Source of the DNA: Sphingomonas sp. OV641
Lineage (GTDB): Bacteria > Pseudomonadota > Alphaproteobacteria > Sphingomonadales > Sphingomonadaceae
Direction of reading: 5' to 3'
DNA length: 64,000 nucleotides
Assembly: GCF_900109205.1 (NCBI RefSeq)
Contig: NZ_FNZB01000005.1
Location: 73,561 to 137,560, forward strand
Of the stretch, positions 45,197 to 52,372 are shown piece after piece; position 1 is the stretch's first letter, and each line of letters opens with the position of its first letter. The notes under the pieces are model-generated. The model searched no databases, was not told the DNA's origin, and saw only the letters and a list, made by a program, of their open reading frames with translations. Both the position numbers and the translations under genes were made by a program.

Positions 45197-45324
45197 CGCG
45201 GTCATCCTTTCTGCTCATAACCCTACGCCTTCCAACGCGATTCCTCAACAAATCACGTGCGATAAGAGCCGGTCGGTGCGTCGCGATCCGCGCTCGCTTG
45301 AACGCGGATCGCACGCCGGGGACG

Positions 45325-45711
45325 TCAGTATTCGCTCGCGAGCATGATCGTCAGCACGCGCTTGGTCTGTTGCTCATCCCACGGCGCTTCGCTGCCATAG
45401 GTAAGCGTGTTGTCGTAGTAGTCCACCTTCCAGAAAACGGTTTCGGCGATTGCCTTGTCGTCGCTCGGTCGCTCCTGCGTCCACGTTCCCGTCGCGAGCC
45501 GATAAACCGCGCCGAAATCATGTTCTCCGTGAGGATCGTTGTCGCCGGTGAATTGCGAGAAGCCGACGATCGCCGCCAGCGCCGCGAAGCGATCCGCGTC
45601 GGGGAGAGACTGGAAACCCAGCGTGACGTTGGCGATGGATGCGGTGCCCGGTTGGCTCCGGGCTAGGTCATTAAGGCGACGGATGGTGTCGAGTTGTTCG
45701 GGGCTGCACAT
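45325..45711 (-). CDS. DUF3768 family protein
   Basis: 128 aa from ATG 45711, preceded by AGGAGG at 8-base spacing. The domain shows IRRLNDLARSQPGTASIANVTLGF, FTGDNDPHGEHDFGAV and VFWKVDYYDNTLTYGSEAPWD, the usual DUF3768 sequence on alphaproteobacterial plasmids. Function unknown; soluble and acidic. Upstream lies a conserved structured leader that also precedes the gene at 49703. Confidence 0.85.
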   Translation of the reverse strand: MCSPEQLDTIRRLNDLARSQPGTASIANVTLGFQSLPDADRFAALAAIVGFSQFTGDNDPHGEHDFGAVYRLATGTWTQERPSDDKAIAETVFWKVDYYDNTLTYGSEAPWDEQQTKRVLTIMLASEY

Positions 45712-45761
45712 CACTGATCCTCCTTCTGGCATGGGCCGCAAGGCCGCTCGGCCTCACGGCC

Positions 45762-45931
45762 CTGCCTGTCCGGCGAGGACGGGATGGGGAGGGGGAGCGA
45801 GAATCTACCGCTGGTGCGGGCGAGCCGCCTAGCGCGGCCGAAGCCTCCGGCGACGGGTGCCGCGGTTGGCGGATTACACGGGCGGTCGATTGTCGTTCGG
45901 GAACGAAAGGGCAGCGCCCTTGGTGTTCCCC
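45762..45931 (-). repeat. Conserved leader repeat, copy 1
   Basis: About 170 bp strongly similar to 49757-49934, lying upstream of the DUF3768 gene. Its far end folds as a two-part hairpin: GGGAAC/GTTCCC outside (45899-45904, 45925-45930) and AAGGGC/GCCCTT inside (45907-45912, 45916-45921). Conservation upstream of two unrelated genes suggests a shared promoter, operator or structured 5' leader. Confidence 0.65.
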
Positions 45932-46016
45932 TAGCGCCGGTCGCGCGCATCGCGATCGGCGAGAGTTGCGCGGTGCGGATCTCCGCACGGCACTATCGCG
46001 CGCAAGCGCGCCCCCG

Positions 46017-46316
46017 TCAGGAGGGCGCGTTGCGTGCGTCGCGGGCGGCGATCACCAGATCGACGATACGCGGCTGATGGAACAGCTCGCCACGCTCGAC
46101 AACACCGAGACCGGGACCATCGAGAACGTCGCGGATGCGATCCTGCACGACCTCCTCCAGGTCTCCGGCGAGAACCCAAAAGTGGCGCGGGTCACGATCG
46201 CGGCCATCGGCGCGGAACTGGTCGCTTTCGACGACGGCCTGGACCAGCGCGTTCAGCGCGGCCATCCCCAGCGCGCGCTCGAAGGCGAGCTGCGCGAATA
46301 GGCGATGATGGGACAT
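46017..46316 (-). CDS. Hypothetical plasmid protein
   Basis: 99 aa, ATG 46316 with GGAGG 6 bases upstream. The chain is MSHHRLFAQLAFERALGMAALNALVQAVVE then FWVLAGDLEEVVQDRIRDVLDGPGL and a final helical segment. Soluble, acidic, no known motif. It lies in a group of small - strand plasmid accessory genes (DUF3768, ParB-like, 63-aa protein). Confidence 0.65.
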   Translation of the reverse strand: MSHHRLFAQLAFERALGMAALNALVQAVVESDQFRADGRDRDPRHFWVLAGDLEEVVQDRIRDVLDGPGLGVVERGELFHQPRIVDLVIAARDARNAPS

Positions 46317-46354
46317 GGAAACCTCCGTGTTGCCGTGATTGGCGACGACGGCGG

Positions 46355-46478
46355 GAGGGGCGCGGAACGCCGGGTCATAGGACCGCGCCAGCGGCCGGCT
46401 TGCCGGGCAGCGGGGGAGCCGATTTGCGCAGCAAATTGGGGGGACCGCTGATCCTTGAGGCGGCGTTCCGCGCCCCTC
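46355..46478. promoter_or_regulatory. 17-bp inverted repeat with inner ATTTGC palindrome
   Basis: GAGGGGCGCGGAACGCC (46355-46371) and its exact complement (46462-46478) enclose 90 bases, with a central ATTTGC-GCA-GCAAAT dyad (46422-46436). It sits between divergent genes. Such nested dyads suit a cruciform, a plasmid origin or an operator for a ParB/Kor-type protein. Confidence 0.55.
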
Positions 46479-46590
46479 ACGATGGGCGGAGACTGACGGA
46501 CTGCCTCTACAAACCAACGCCCGCCCACGGGGCGGACCGCTAGCCGATTTTCTGCTTTCGTTCTCGACTCGGCTGACTCATAGAATCGTC

Positions 46591-47100
46591 ATGCCGATCA
46601 TGGCCGAACATCGCTGGCTCTACCCGATCGACTGGCCTGAGTTGTCGAGGCTGATCCGGTTCGGCCGCGCCAAGGGGCGCTGCGAGCATTGCCAGCGCCC
46701 GCACGGCCGGCGGGTGTTCCACTTGGGTGACGGACGCTGGTGGGACGCTGATCGCCACCAATGGCGCGACGGGCGCGGTCGCCGGGTGCGTGCGCCTAAG
46801 TCGGACGTGGCGACGATCGTGCGCATCACGCGGGTCTATATCGCGTGTGCGCATCTGAACCATGACCCCACCGACAACGCACCACGCAATTTGGCTGCAC
46901 TCTGCCAGCGATGCCATATGATCCATGACGCGGCCGAACATCGGCGCCGGCGATGGCTGAATGCTTACAGACGTCGGGCCTTGGGCGATCTGTTCGCATG
47001 GTTCGAACCACGCGCGATCTTGGTGAGGAATGGCGGCGGTCGTAGTATCAGCTTGGGTGACGGGCTGCGCGGCTCACACGCGAATAGCAGAATGGAGTGA
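46591..47100 (+). CDS. HNH-nuclease-like protein, copy 2
   Basis: 169 aa, paralogue of the gene at 18143. The shared parts are HRWLYPIDWPELSRLIRFGRAKGRCEHC, RWWDAD and CAHLNHDPTDNAPRNLAALCQRCHMIHD, with the HNH H-D-H and CxxC residues kept. The C-terminus is longer (ILVRNGGGRSISLGDGLRGS). The stop overlaps a possible GTG of the next gene. Both copies are followed at once by a small non-homologous gene, suggesting a two-gene module. Confidence 0.8.
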   Translation: MPIMAEHRWLYPIDWPELSRLIRFGRAKGRCEHCQRPHGRRVFHLGDGRWWDADRHQWRDGRGRRVRAPKSDVATIVRITRVYIACAHLNHDPTDNAPRNLAALCQRCHMIHDAAEHRRRRWLNAYRRRALGDLFAWFEPRAILVRNGGGRSISLGDGLRGSHANSRME

Positions 47101-47105
47101 TAGCA

Positions 47106-47471
47106 ATGGATACCTTCAACGCTGGCGTCCAATACAACGACTTCAAGGGAACCGTTGCCGCGGACATTTCCGATAATGTCGCGCTTGCCGGCCATCTGGT
47201 GTCTTTGGGAAAAGCTGAAAGCGACGAGCGTGTCATTGGATTCAGGATCGCTTCTGGGGAGAACCAGGGGACACCCGTGACCGATGTGTCGCTGGTGGCT
47301 TATCTTCTTCGGTCTGCTGAGTTTGAGCCAGCCCCGGCAGAGGTGCGTGCTGTCGAATTGCGCATCACGCCGGGGGAAGCGCTCGCATTTTTCAAGCGTT
47401 TCGACCTCGTGGCAGTTCGGCGCGGCGTCGATTTGAGCGGCACTCACGTAGATGGCCCGCATTACGATTAA
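47106..47471 (+). CDS. Partner protein of HNH copy 2
   Basis: 121 aa from ATG 47106 (GGAG 8 bases upstream). It begins NAGVQYNDFKGTVAADISDNVALAGHLVSLGKAESDERVIGFRIASGEN and ends HVDGPHYD. Soluble, mixed alpha/beta pattern, no cysteine. Family not recognised. Placement right after the HNH gene, five bases from its stop, suggests a functional link such as immunity or specificity. Confidence 0.65.
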   Translation: MDTFNAGVQYNDFKGTVAADISDNVALAGHLVSLGKAESDERVIGFRIASGENQGTPVTDVSLVAYLLRSAEFEPAPAEVRAVELRITPGEALAFFKRFDLVAVRRGVDLSGTHVDGPHYD

Positions 47472-47637
47472 ACTCGCCATCGCGCCGCCCGTCCCTTGTG
47501 GGCGGGCGGCGTGCGCTGATCTGCAAGGGCAGCGCGCGCGACGGCCATGCAGAGCATGGCTGTCGCGCCGGCGAGGGGGCTGATGCTGGGCGGTTGGTCG
47601 AGAAAAGGGGGTGATTATCACCGCCCCCCGTATCCGT

Positions 47638-49467
47638 TTACGCCATTTCGTCGGCCTCCATGTCCTCGCCATCGAAGGCATCGGCGTCGGGATCGTCCAG
47701 TTCGTGCCGCTCGGGCTGGTCGAACGCCCCGATCTGCATCGGCGCGGGAAGCCAGTGCGAAGCGAGCCGCCCCGACACGTTGACCGCCAAGTCTGCCTTC
47801 TTCTTGATGGTTGCGCAGTTGTCGGCGCTGGCATCGCCGCATTCGGCGCGGAGTAGGTCGATAAGGGCCGCACGGCGCATCTTGTCGAACAGGGCGATGG
47901 GGGCTTGCCAGCGGGTCGCAATGTCCACGCCTGTCGCGCGGGCCACCTGCTCAAAGTGATGGTGACGCGCACCGGGGGCACCGCCTGCGAACAAGGTGCC
48001 GTCCACCGTCATCGCCACCAATCCGGCGAGTAGCGCCATCTTGTCGTCGTGACTCATGGCGCGAATGACCTCGAACCGGCCATCTGCTGGGACCGATGCG
48101 AAGCGGTCGGCCATCGTTTCTTCGACCTCCCGCACGTCGCTGGTCGCCATAAGGTCGTCGGCAACATCGGTCGCGATGGTCTTGGCCTGCACGTCTATCG
48201 CCATCTGATAGCTGTGCGCGCCGTGGAGTAGCTGACCCGCAAGGCTGTCCAGCAGCACATCCAGCGCCAGCGCCGGGTCGGCTGAAACCGCCTCCTGCAC
48301 GATGCGGGTCTTGATCCGCGACAGGTCTGCAACAAGGCTGTTGCTGTAGAGCGGCTGCGGCTCGCCGCTGCTCGCCTTGGGCTTCGGCTCGGCCTTCGCG
48401 CGATAGAAGCTCTTGCCGAGCGATCCGTCATGCGAAACCCAGAGCGCCACGCCCCCGACCGCGACCTGCTCGGCATTGAACCCGCGCAAGCCCTCAGTGA
48501 TCGCATCCCGCTGATCGGACAACGGCGCGATGCGGTCGCTGTCCTCGCCCTCGGCCTCGGCGATCTGTTCGATAGCGACGTCGATTGCCTCGATCCGCGC
48601 GGCCTCGTCCTCGGTCGGCTCGCGCGTGGCCGGATACAGGCTGCCCTTCATGTAAAGGTCGTAGGGCCGGTCCAGCGTGGCGCGGACCTCATGCCAACCG
48701 ATCGCGCGATACTCGTCGGCGATACCGTCCAGCTTGTCCTCCGCCAGTTCCTGCACAAGCTCGGGATGGTCGGCAAACCCCTCGGCCCCTTGGCTGAACA
48801 GGTCTACCGTGATCGTCCCGCCCTTCGCCTCGTAGGCGTCGCGCCCGACGAAGATAAACGCGCCGCTGGTGGTGTCCACCTTCTCGGTGGTGAGCATCCG
48901 CCGGATGGTGTGGGCGTGGCCGTTCGCCGCCTTGCATACCTTCACCTGTTGGTCGTGGTCGTCAGTGAGGGTGAGCGCGCGCGCCGCCTCAAGCGACAAC
49001 TGGTCCTTGGCGATCAGGTCGATCAGCGCCGGTGCCAGCGCGGAAAGGCGAAGCATCTTATAGACGAAGCTGACCGCCTGACCGAACCGGGCAGCGATTT
49101 CCTCGGCGTCCATGCCGGTATCGCGTAGCGCCGCAAAGGCGCGGATGCTGTCTGCCGGGTGCATGTCCTCGCGCTGGAAGTTCTCCGCGAGCGACAGTTC
49201 GATGGCCTCTTCCTTGGTGCGGACCTCGACGGGAAACGCGTCGCTGTTCTTGATCTGCTTGCGCTTCGCCAGTTCTTTGAGGCCGCGATAGCGCCGCCCT
49301 CCGGCGAACACATAGAACAGGCCCTCGTCCTCATAGGCGACAAGGTTTTGCAACAGGCCGTGCGCGGCAATGTCGTCGGCCATGCTCTCGACGGCGGAAG
49401 GCTTCACGCGCCGCTGATTGAGCGGGGAAAGGCGAAGCTGCGACAGCTTGACGGTGATGATACCCAT
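47638..49467 (-). CDS. Large ParB/RepB-family protein
   Basis: 609 aa, twice the length of a typical ParB. Residues 1-115 are the ParB N-terminal domain: LRLSPLNQRRVKP, HGLLQNLVAYEDEG, VFAGGRRYRGLKEL and the arginine box LSLAENFQREDMHPADSI. A KorB-like helix-turn-helix follows (DAEEIAARFGQAVSFVYKMLRL). The remaining ~400 residues are an unassigned, acidic-ended extension. It may act in partition or as a ParB-fold CTPase/nuclease. No parA is adjacent. A parS-like palindrome lies 540 bases upstream. Confidence 0.88.
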   Translation of the reverse strand: MGIITVKLSQLRLSPLNQRRVKPSAVESMADDIAAHGLLQNLVAYEDEGLFYVFAGGRRYRGLKELAKRKQIKNSDAFPVEVRTKEEAIELSLAENFQREDMHPADSIRAFAALRDTGMDAEEIAARFGQAVSFVYKMLRLSALAPALIDLIAKDQLSLEAARALTLTDDHDQQVKVCKAANGHAHTIRRMLTTEKVDTTSGAFIFVGRDAYEAKGGTITVDLFSQGAEGFADHPELVQELAEDKLDGIADEYRAIGWHEVRATLDRPYDLYMKGSLYPATREPTEDEAARIEAIDVAIEQIAEAEGEDSDRIAPLSDQRDAITEGLRGFNAEQVAVGGVALWVSHDGSLGKSFYRAKAEPKPKASSGEPQPLYSNSLVADLSRIKTRIVQEAVSADPALALDVLLDSLAGQLLHGAHSYQMAIDVQAKTIATDVADDLMATSDVREVEETMADRFASVPADGRFEVIRAMSHDDKMALLAGLVAMTVDGTLFAGGAPGARHHHFEQVARATGVDIATRWQAPIALFDKMRRAALIDLLRAECGDASADNCATIKKKADLAVNVSGRLASHWLPAPMQIGAFDQPERHELDDPDADAFDGEDMEADEMA

Positions 49468-49511
49468 GATGATGCTCCTGATCTGAATAAGGTTCGGTGA
49501 TGGGGGAGGGG

Positions 49512-49703
49512 TCAGCCTTCGAGGCTCGCGAGTTCGTCAAACTCGGCCGATGCGCGCGCCGCGCCGTCCCCTGCGTAGGTCGCGCCGGAACGCGGATAGA
49601 AGAACACGCGCTCGCCACGGCGGTAGGGGGTGCCGTCCGCGCTGGTCCCGTCCACATTGGCCCGTTTCCAGTAGGGATCGCCCTTGTATCGGGTGTAAGC
49701 CAT
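49512..49703 (-). CDS. 63-aa conserved-looking plasmid protein
   Basis: MAYTRYKGDPYWKRANVDGT... with RRGERVFFYPRSGATYAGDGAARASAEFDELASLEG. AGGA precedes ATG 49703. Basic N-terminus, aromatic centre, acidic end; no membrane span. It lies 44 bases before the ParB-like gene on the same strand and has the conserved leader repeat upstream. Function unknown. Confidence 0.7.
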   Translation of the reverse strand: MAYTRYKGDPYWKRANVDGTSADGTPYRRGERVFFYPRSGATYAGDGAARASAEFDELASLEG

Positions 49704-49756
49704 TCTCTTTCCTCCTTCTTCCTGCGGCTGAAAGCCGGTTGCCGCAGCAACCGGGT

Positions 49757-49934
49757 CTGCCTCTCCGGCGAGGAGCGGGATGGGGAGGGAGGAGGAAAAT
49801 CGATGGCCTGGCGCGGGCAGGCCGCCTTAGCGCGGCCGACGCCCCTTAGGGCGTCGGGTGCCGCGCTTGGCGGACCACACGGGGCCGTCTATTTTCCTTC
49901 GGGAACGAAAGGGCAGCAGCCCTTGGTGTTCCCC
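49757..49934 (-). repeat. Conserved leader repeat, copy 2
   Basis: Aligns with 45762-45931 over its whole length, including the terminal GGGAAC...GTTCCC double hairpin. It lies just upstream of the 63-aa gene and hence of the ParB-like gene. One extra A in the apical loop is the main difference in the hairpin. Confidence 0.65.
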
Positions 49935-50004
49935 GCGCTGGCGGGCCTCCGGGGGAGGGCCGTGGCGCTCTACAGGGGAGCGTCTCGCATCTTTGCGCGT
50001 CCGC

Positions 50005-50026
50005 AGGTGTGCCACGTGGCACACCT
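50005..50026. promoter_or_regulatory. 22-bp palindrome, parS-like, copy 1
   Basis: AGGTGTGCCAC joined to its exact complement GTGGCACACCT. The centre TGT-CACGTG-ACA matches the pattern of the Spo0J/ParB site TGTTTCACGTGAAACA, with two bases changed on each side. A second near-identical site lies at 60181. An 8-bp hairpin TCGGCGCG-AA-CGCGCCGA follows at 50077-50094. The 484-base region around it has no other gene. Confidence 0.65.
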
Positions 50027-50187
50027 CACGCGAGGATCGTTACCCTTTGGGACGAGACGCCGGGACGGTGGCTCGGTCGGCGCGAACGCGCCGATAGGGC
50101 CGTGCCCGTCAGGGTCGCGCAGGGTCTTCAAGCCTGATGGTATGGATTTCGCCGTCTTCACCGCCGAAGCGTCAGACCCGCTCATTA

Positions 50188-50544
50188 TCATCGGTGAGGA
50201 TGTTGGCAGATGCGTAGGAGAGTGCGACCGCGCTCGAATGCGATCGTTCCTCCGGCCATGATCGCACGCGTGTGACGCCCCGTGAAGGGCTCTCCTGTCT
50301 TGGACGCCGCCAGAATCTCGGTCGGCCCGGACGGCAACCATGTCACGGCCATGCGCAAACCGTCGTCGAGGAAATCAATGTCGGCCCGGCTGCCGTCTGC
50401 GCATGTGACGTATCGCTGTTCCAAGACCCGCGTCATTGAGTGAGGTCGGTGTATCTCCGACGTGTCGCGAGTATTTGGTGACGGCTCCGAACAGCCAACG
50501 GTCATCATAAGTAGCGTGGCGGCGCAGATGCGCACGTCAACCAT
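50188..50544 (-). CDS. MliC-like lipoprotein (lysozyme-inhibitor type)
   Basis: 118 aa. The lipobox is MMTVGC with Ser next. After it, YVTCADGSRADIDF...MAVTWLPSGPTEILAASKTGEPFTGRHTRAIMAGGTIAFERG follows the MliC/PliC beta-barrel pattern (YxCxxG, then a SGxxY-like turn and a final metal/lysozyme-facing strand). GAGGAAG precedes the ATG. It may protect peptidoglycan. It follows the metal-efflux operon on the same strand, separated by a hairpin. Confidence 0.62.
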   Translation of the reverse strand: MVDVRICAATLLMMTVGCSEPSPNTRDTSEIHRPHSMTRVLEQRYVTCADGSRADIDFLDDGLRMAVTWLPSGPTEILAASKTGEPFTGRHTRAIMAGGTIAFERGRTLLRICQHPHR

Positions 50545-50596
50545 TCCGCTTCCTCATTAATCCGGACTCACGCCTCGCGGGTCCGTCGCCAAGTTG

Positions 50597-50622
50597 GCCG
50601 GCAACCCCGAAGGGCTGCCGGC
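50597..50622 (-). terminator. Hairpin downstream of the metal-efflux operon
   Basis: GCCGGCA and TGCCGGC (50597-50603, 50616-50622) with an inner CCC/GGG pair form a strong hairpin just after the last gene of the - strand operon. No T-run is present. Confidence 0.5.
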
Positions 50623-50652
50623 TCGGGTATGGTCCCGCAACGAGCCGGTTAT

Positions 50653-50970
50653 TCAGCTCGCCGAAGGGTTGGCGGAAACAACCTTGCCGTCCGCACCAAT
50701 CACGACGTGAAGCGTGCGCCGTGCGACAGGCTCGGAGGGATTGGTGAAAGTCACGACGGTCTGACGCGCGCCGTTGGCGGTCCGCTGCGCGGTGCCCTCG
50801 ACCTTTGCTTTGGACCAGCTCGGGGCGAGCTTGGATTGCGTCACCATGCGAACGACGTGCTGACGCGCCACCTCGGCGGGCGCTTGGCTATGCGCTTCCT
50901 CGTCGTGAACGGGATGGGCGGCGGCGGGGGCTGCGGCCAATACCGCGACGGCTAGGACTGCGTATTTCAT
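50653..50970 (-). CDS. Periplasmic DUF6488-like protein
   Basis: 105 aa. Signal peptide (VLAAAPAAAHP) and a small mature domain with VARQHVVRMVTQSKLAPSWSKAKVEG and RTLHVVIGADGKV. AGGAG lies 8 bases before ATG 50970. Proteins of this type accompany HupE and RND genes in sphingomonad metal-resistance operons; a periplasmic metal-handling role is likely. It is the last gene of the operon. Confidence 0.68.
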   Translation of the reverse strand: MKYAVLAVAVLAAAPAAAHPVHDEEAHSQAPAEVARQHVVRMVTQSKLAPSWSKAKVEGTAQRTANGARQTVVTFTNPSEPVARRTLHVVIGADGKVVSANPSAS

Positions 50971-51014
50971 GGGTAGTCTCCTCGTGGTGGAAAGGGTGGA
51001 GTGCATCGCTACGA

Positions 51015-51617
51015 TCAGGATTTCGGCTTCGCAGCGAAGCTGCGGAACGTGCCGGTCGCCGTCACGGTGATGGTCACGGGCGCAGTGGTGCGGTTGCGCC
51101 AATACCATCCGTGCATCCCGTCGAAAGGAGCCTGGAAATCGCCCTTCTCGCCGGCGGACGATCCTTTCTCGTAGCTGGTGTATTTATCTGCCGGCGCGTC
51201 GTGTTCCTCGCCGTGAAGCTCGAAACGGACCTCCGGTCCGCCGGTCGACCAGGCGTAGGCGATCCGGTCGCCAGCGCGCATGTCTGCCTTCACTTCGCGA
51301 CCTTCGTCGGGCTGGAGCGTGATCTTCACCTCGGCCGTCTGCGCGGTCGCCGGCACGCTCGACCTTGCAGCCGGCGAAGCCGGCGCCGTGGTCGCCGGGA
51401 CTGTGGCGGTCTCGGCTGCATGTTCGGCCTGCTTGACCTCTCCCATGCGAGTGAGGCCGAGCAGGCGGCCCGTCCCGATCGGATCGACGCCGTATTCGGC
51501 GGGCAGGATCGTCGTCGCGAGCAGCGCGACGGCGACGCCGAAGGCAAGCGCCGTTGCCCGGTTGAGCTGGCGCAGCGTCGGGAGATCGCCGACGTTTGGC
51601 AGATTGGCGTTTTTCAT
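51015..51617 (-). CDS. Single-span membrane-anchored periplasmic protein of the efflux operon
   Basis: 200 aa. One membrane span at about residues 22-41 (ATALAFGVAVALLATTILPAE), an Ala/Pro/Thr linker, then a periplasmic beta domain with EVKITLQPDEGREVKADMRAGDRIAYAWSTGG and PFDGMHGWYWRNRTTAPVTITV. The pattern is that of the transmembrane anchor proteins found beside HupE/RND genes. It overlaps the hupE stop by one base. Exact role unknown. Confidence 0.75.
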   Translation of the reverse strand: MKNANLPNVGDLPTLRQLNRATALAFGVAVALLATTILPAEYGVDPIGTGRLLGLTRMGEVKQAEHAAETATVPATTAPASPAARSSVPATAQTAEVKITLQPDEGREVKADMRAGDRIAYAWSTGGPEVRFELHGEEHDAPADKYTSYEKGSSAGEKGDFQAPFDGMHGWYWRNRTTAPVTITVTATGTFRSFAAKPKS

Positions 51618-52372
51618 CAGGCGTTCCCTTCGAGAATGAGGCCGGCGAGCTGGTAGCCGGTAAGGACGAAGCCCGCGGTCATCAGGACCACGTTCGCGGC
51701 AAAGGCATGTCGGCGGAAGCTGGCGGTGCGGCGCCAGTAGCCCATGACGATCAGGATCGCGGACAGAGCGAGTAACTGGCCGATTTCGACGCCGACGTTG
51801 AACGACAACAGATTCACCAAAAGGCCGTTCGATGGCAGCGCGAAGTCCTGGAGCTTGGTCGCGAGGCCGAAGCCGTGGAACAGGCCGAAGATCAGGACCG
51901 CGGCCTTGGCGTTAGGCTGGACGCCGAACCACCGCTGATAGGCACCGAGATTGTCGAGCGCCTTATAGACCACCGACAGACCGATAATCGCGTCGATCGC
52001 ATAGGGACTGACGTGGGTGCCGAGCAGAACGCCGGCGATCAGCGTCGTGCTGTGGCCGATCGCGAACAGCGTCACGTAGGCGGCAACCTGCTTCATCCGG
52101 TAGAGGAAGAAGATCACCCCGAACAGAAACAGCAGATGGTCGTAACCTGTGACCATGTGCTTGGCGCCGAGATAGAGGAAGGCGCCAGGGGCGGGTCCGT
52201 TGATCGTTTCGATGAATGCCTGATCGCCTTCGGCGACCCCATGTGCATAGGCGGCGCTTGCCATGAACGTCGCGGTGGCGACGGCAAGGAACGTCGTCAC
52301 CCCTCTCAAGTGCAGCGGGAGGCGCCACGGGCGGTTGGATGATGTTTCCACGGTAAATTGTCTCCGCTTCAT
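51617..52372 (-). CDS. HupE/UreJ-family membrane protein
   Basis: 251 aa from ATG 52372, overlapping the RND stop. A signal-like first span is followed by the family motif GAKHMVTGYDHLLFLFGVIFFL and a second conserved His segment, LFAIGHSTTLIAGVLLG. About seven spans. HupE/UreJ proteins move nickel, and related ones occur beside cobalt/zinc pumps. Here it probably helps deliver or remove Ni/Co in the efflux operon. Confidence 0.85.
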   Translation of the reverse strand: MKRRQFTVETSSNRPWRLPLHLRGVTTFLAVATATFMASAAYAHGVAEGDQAFIETINGPAPGAFLYLGAKHMVTGYDHLLFLFGVIFFLYRMKQVAAYVTLFAIGHSTTLIAGVLLGTHVSPYAIDAIIGLSVVYKALDNLGAYQRWFGVQPNAKAAVLIFGLFHGFGLATKLQDFALPSNGLLVNLLSFNVGVEIGQLLALSAILIVMGYWRRTASFRRHAFAANVVLMTAGFVLTGYQLAGLILEGNA

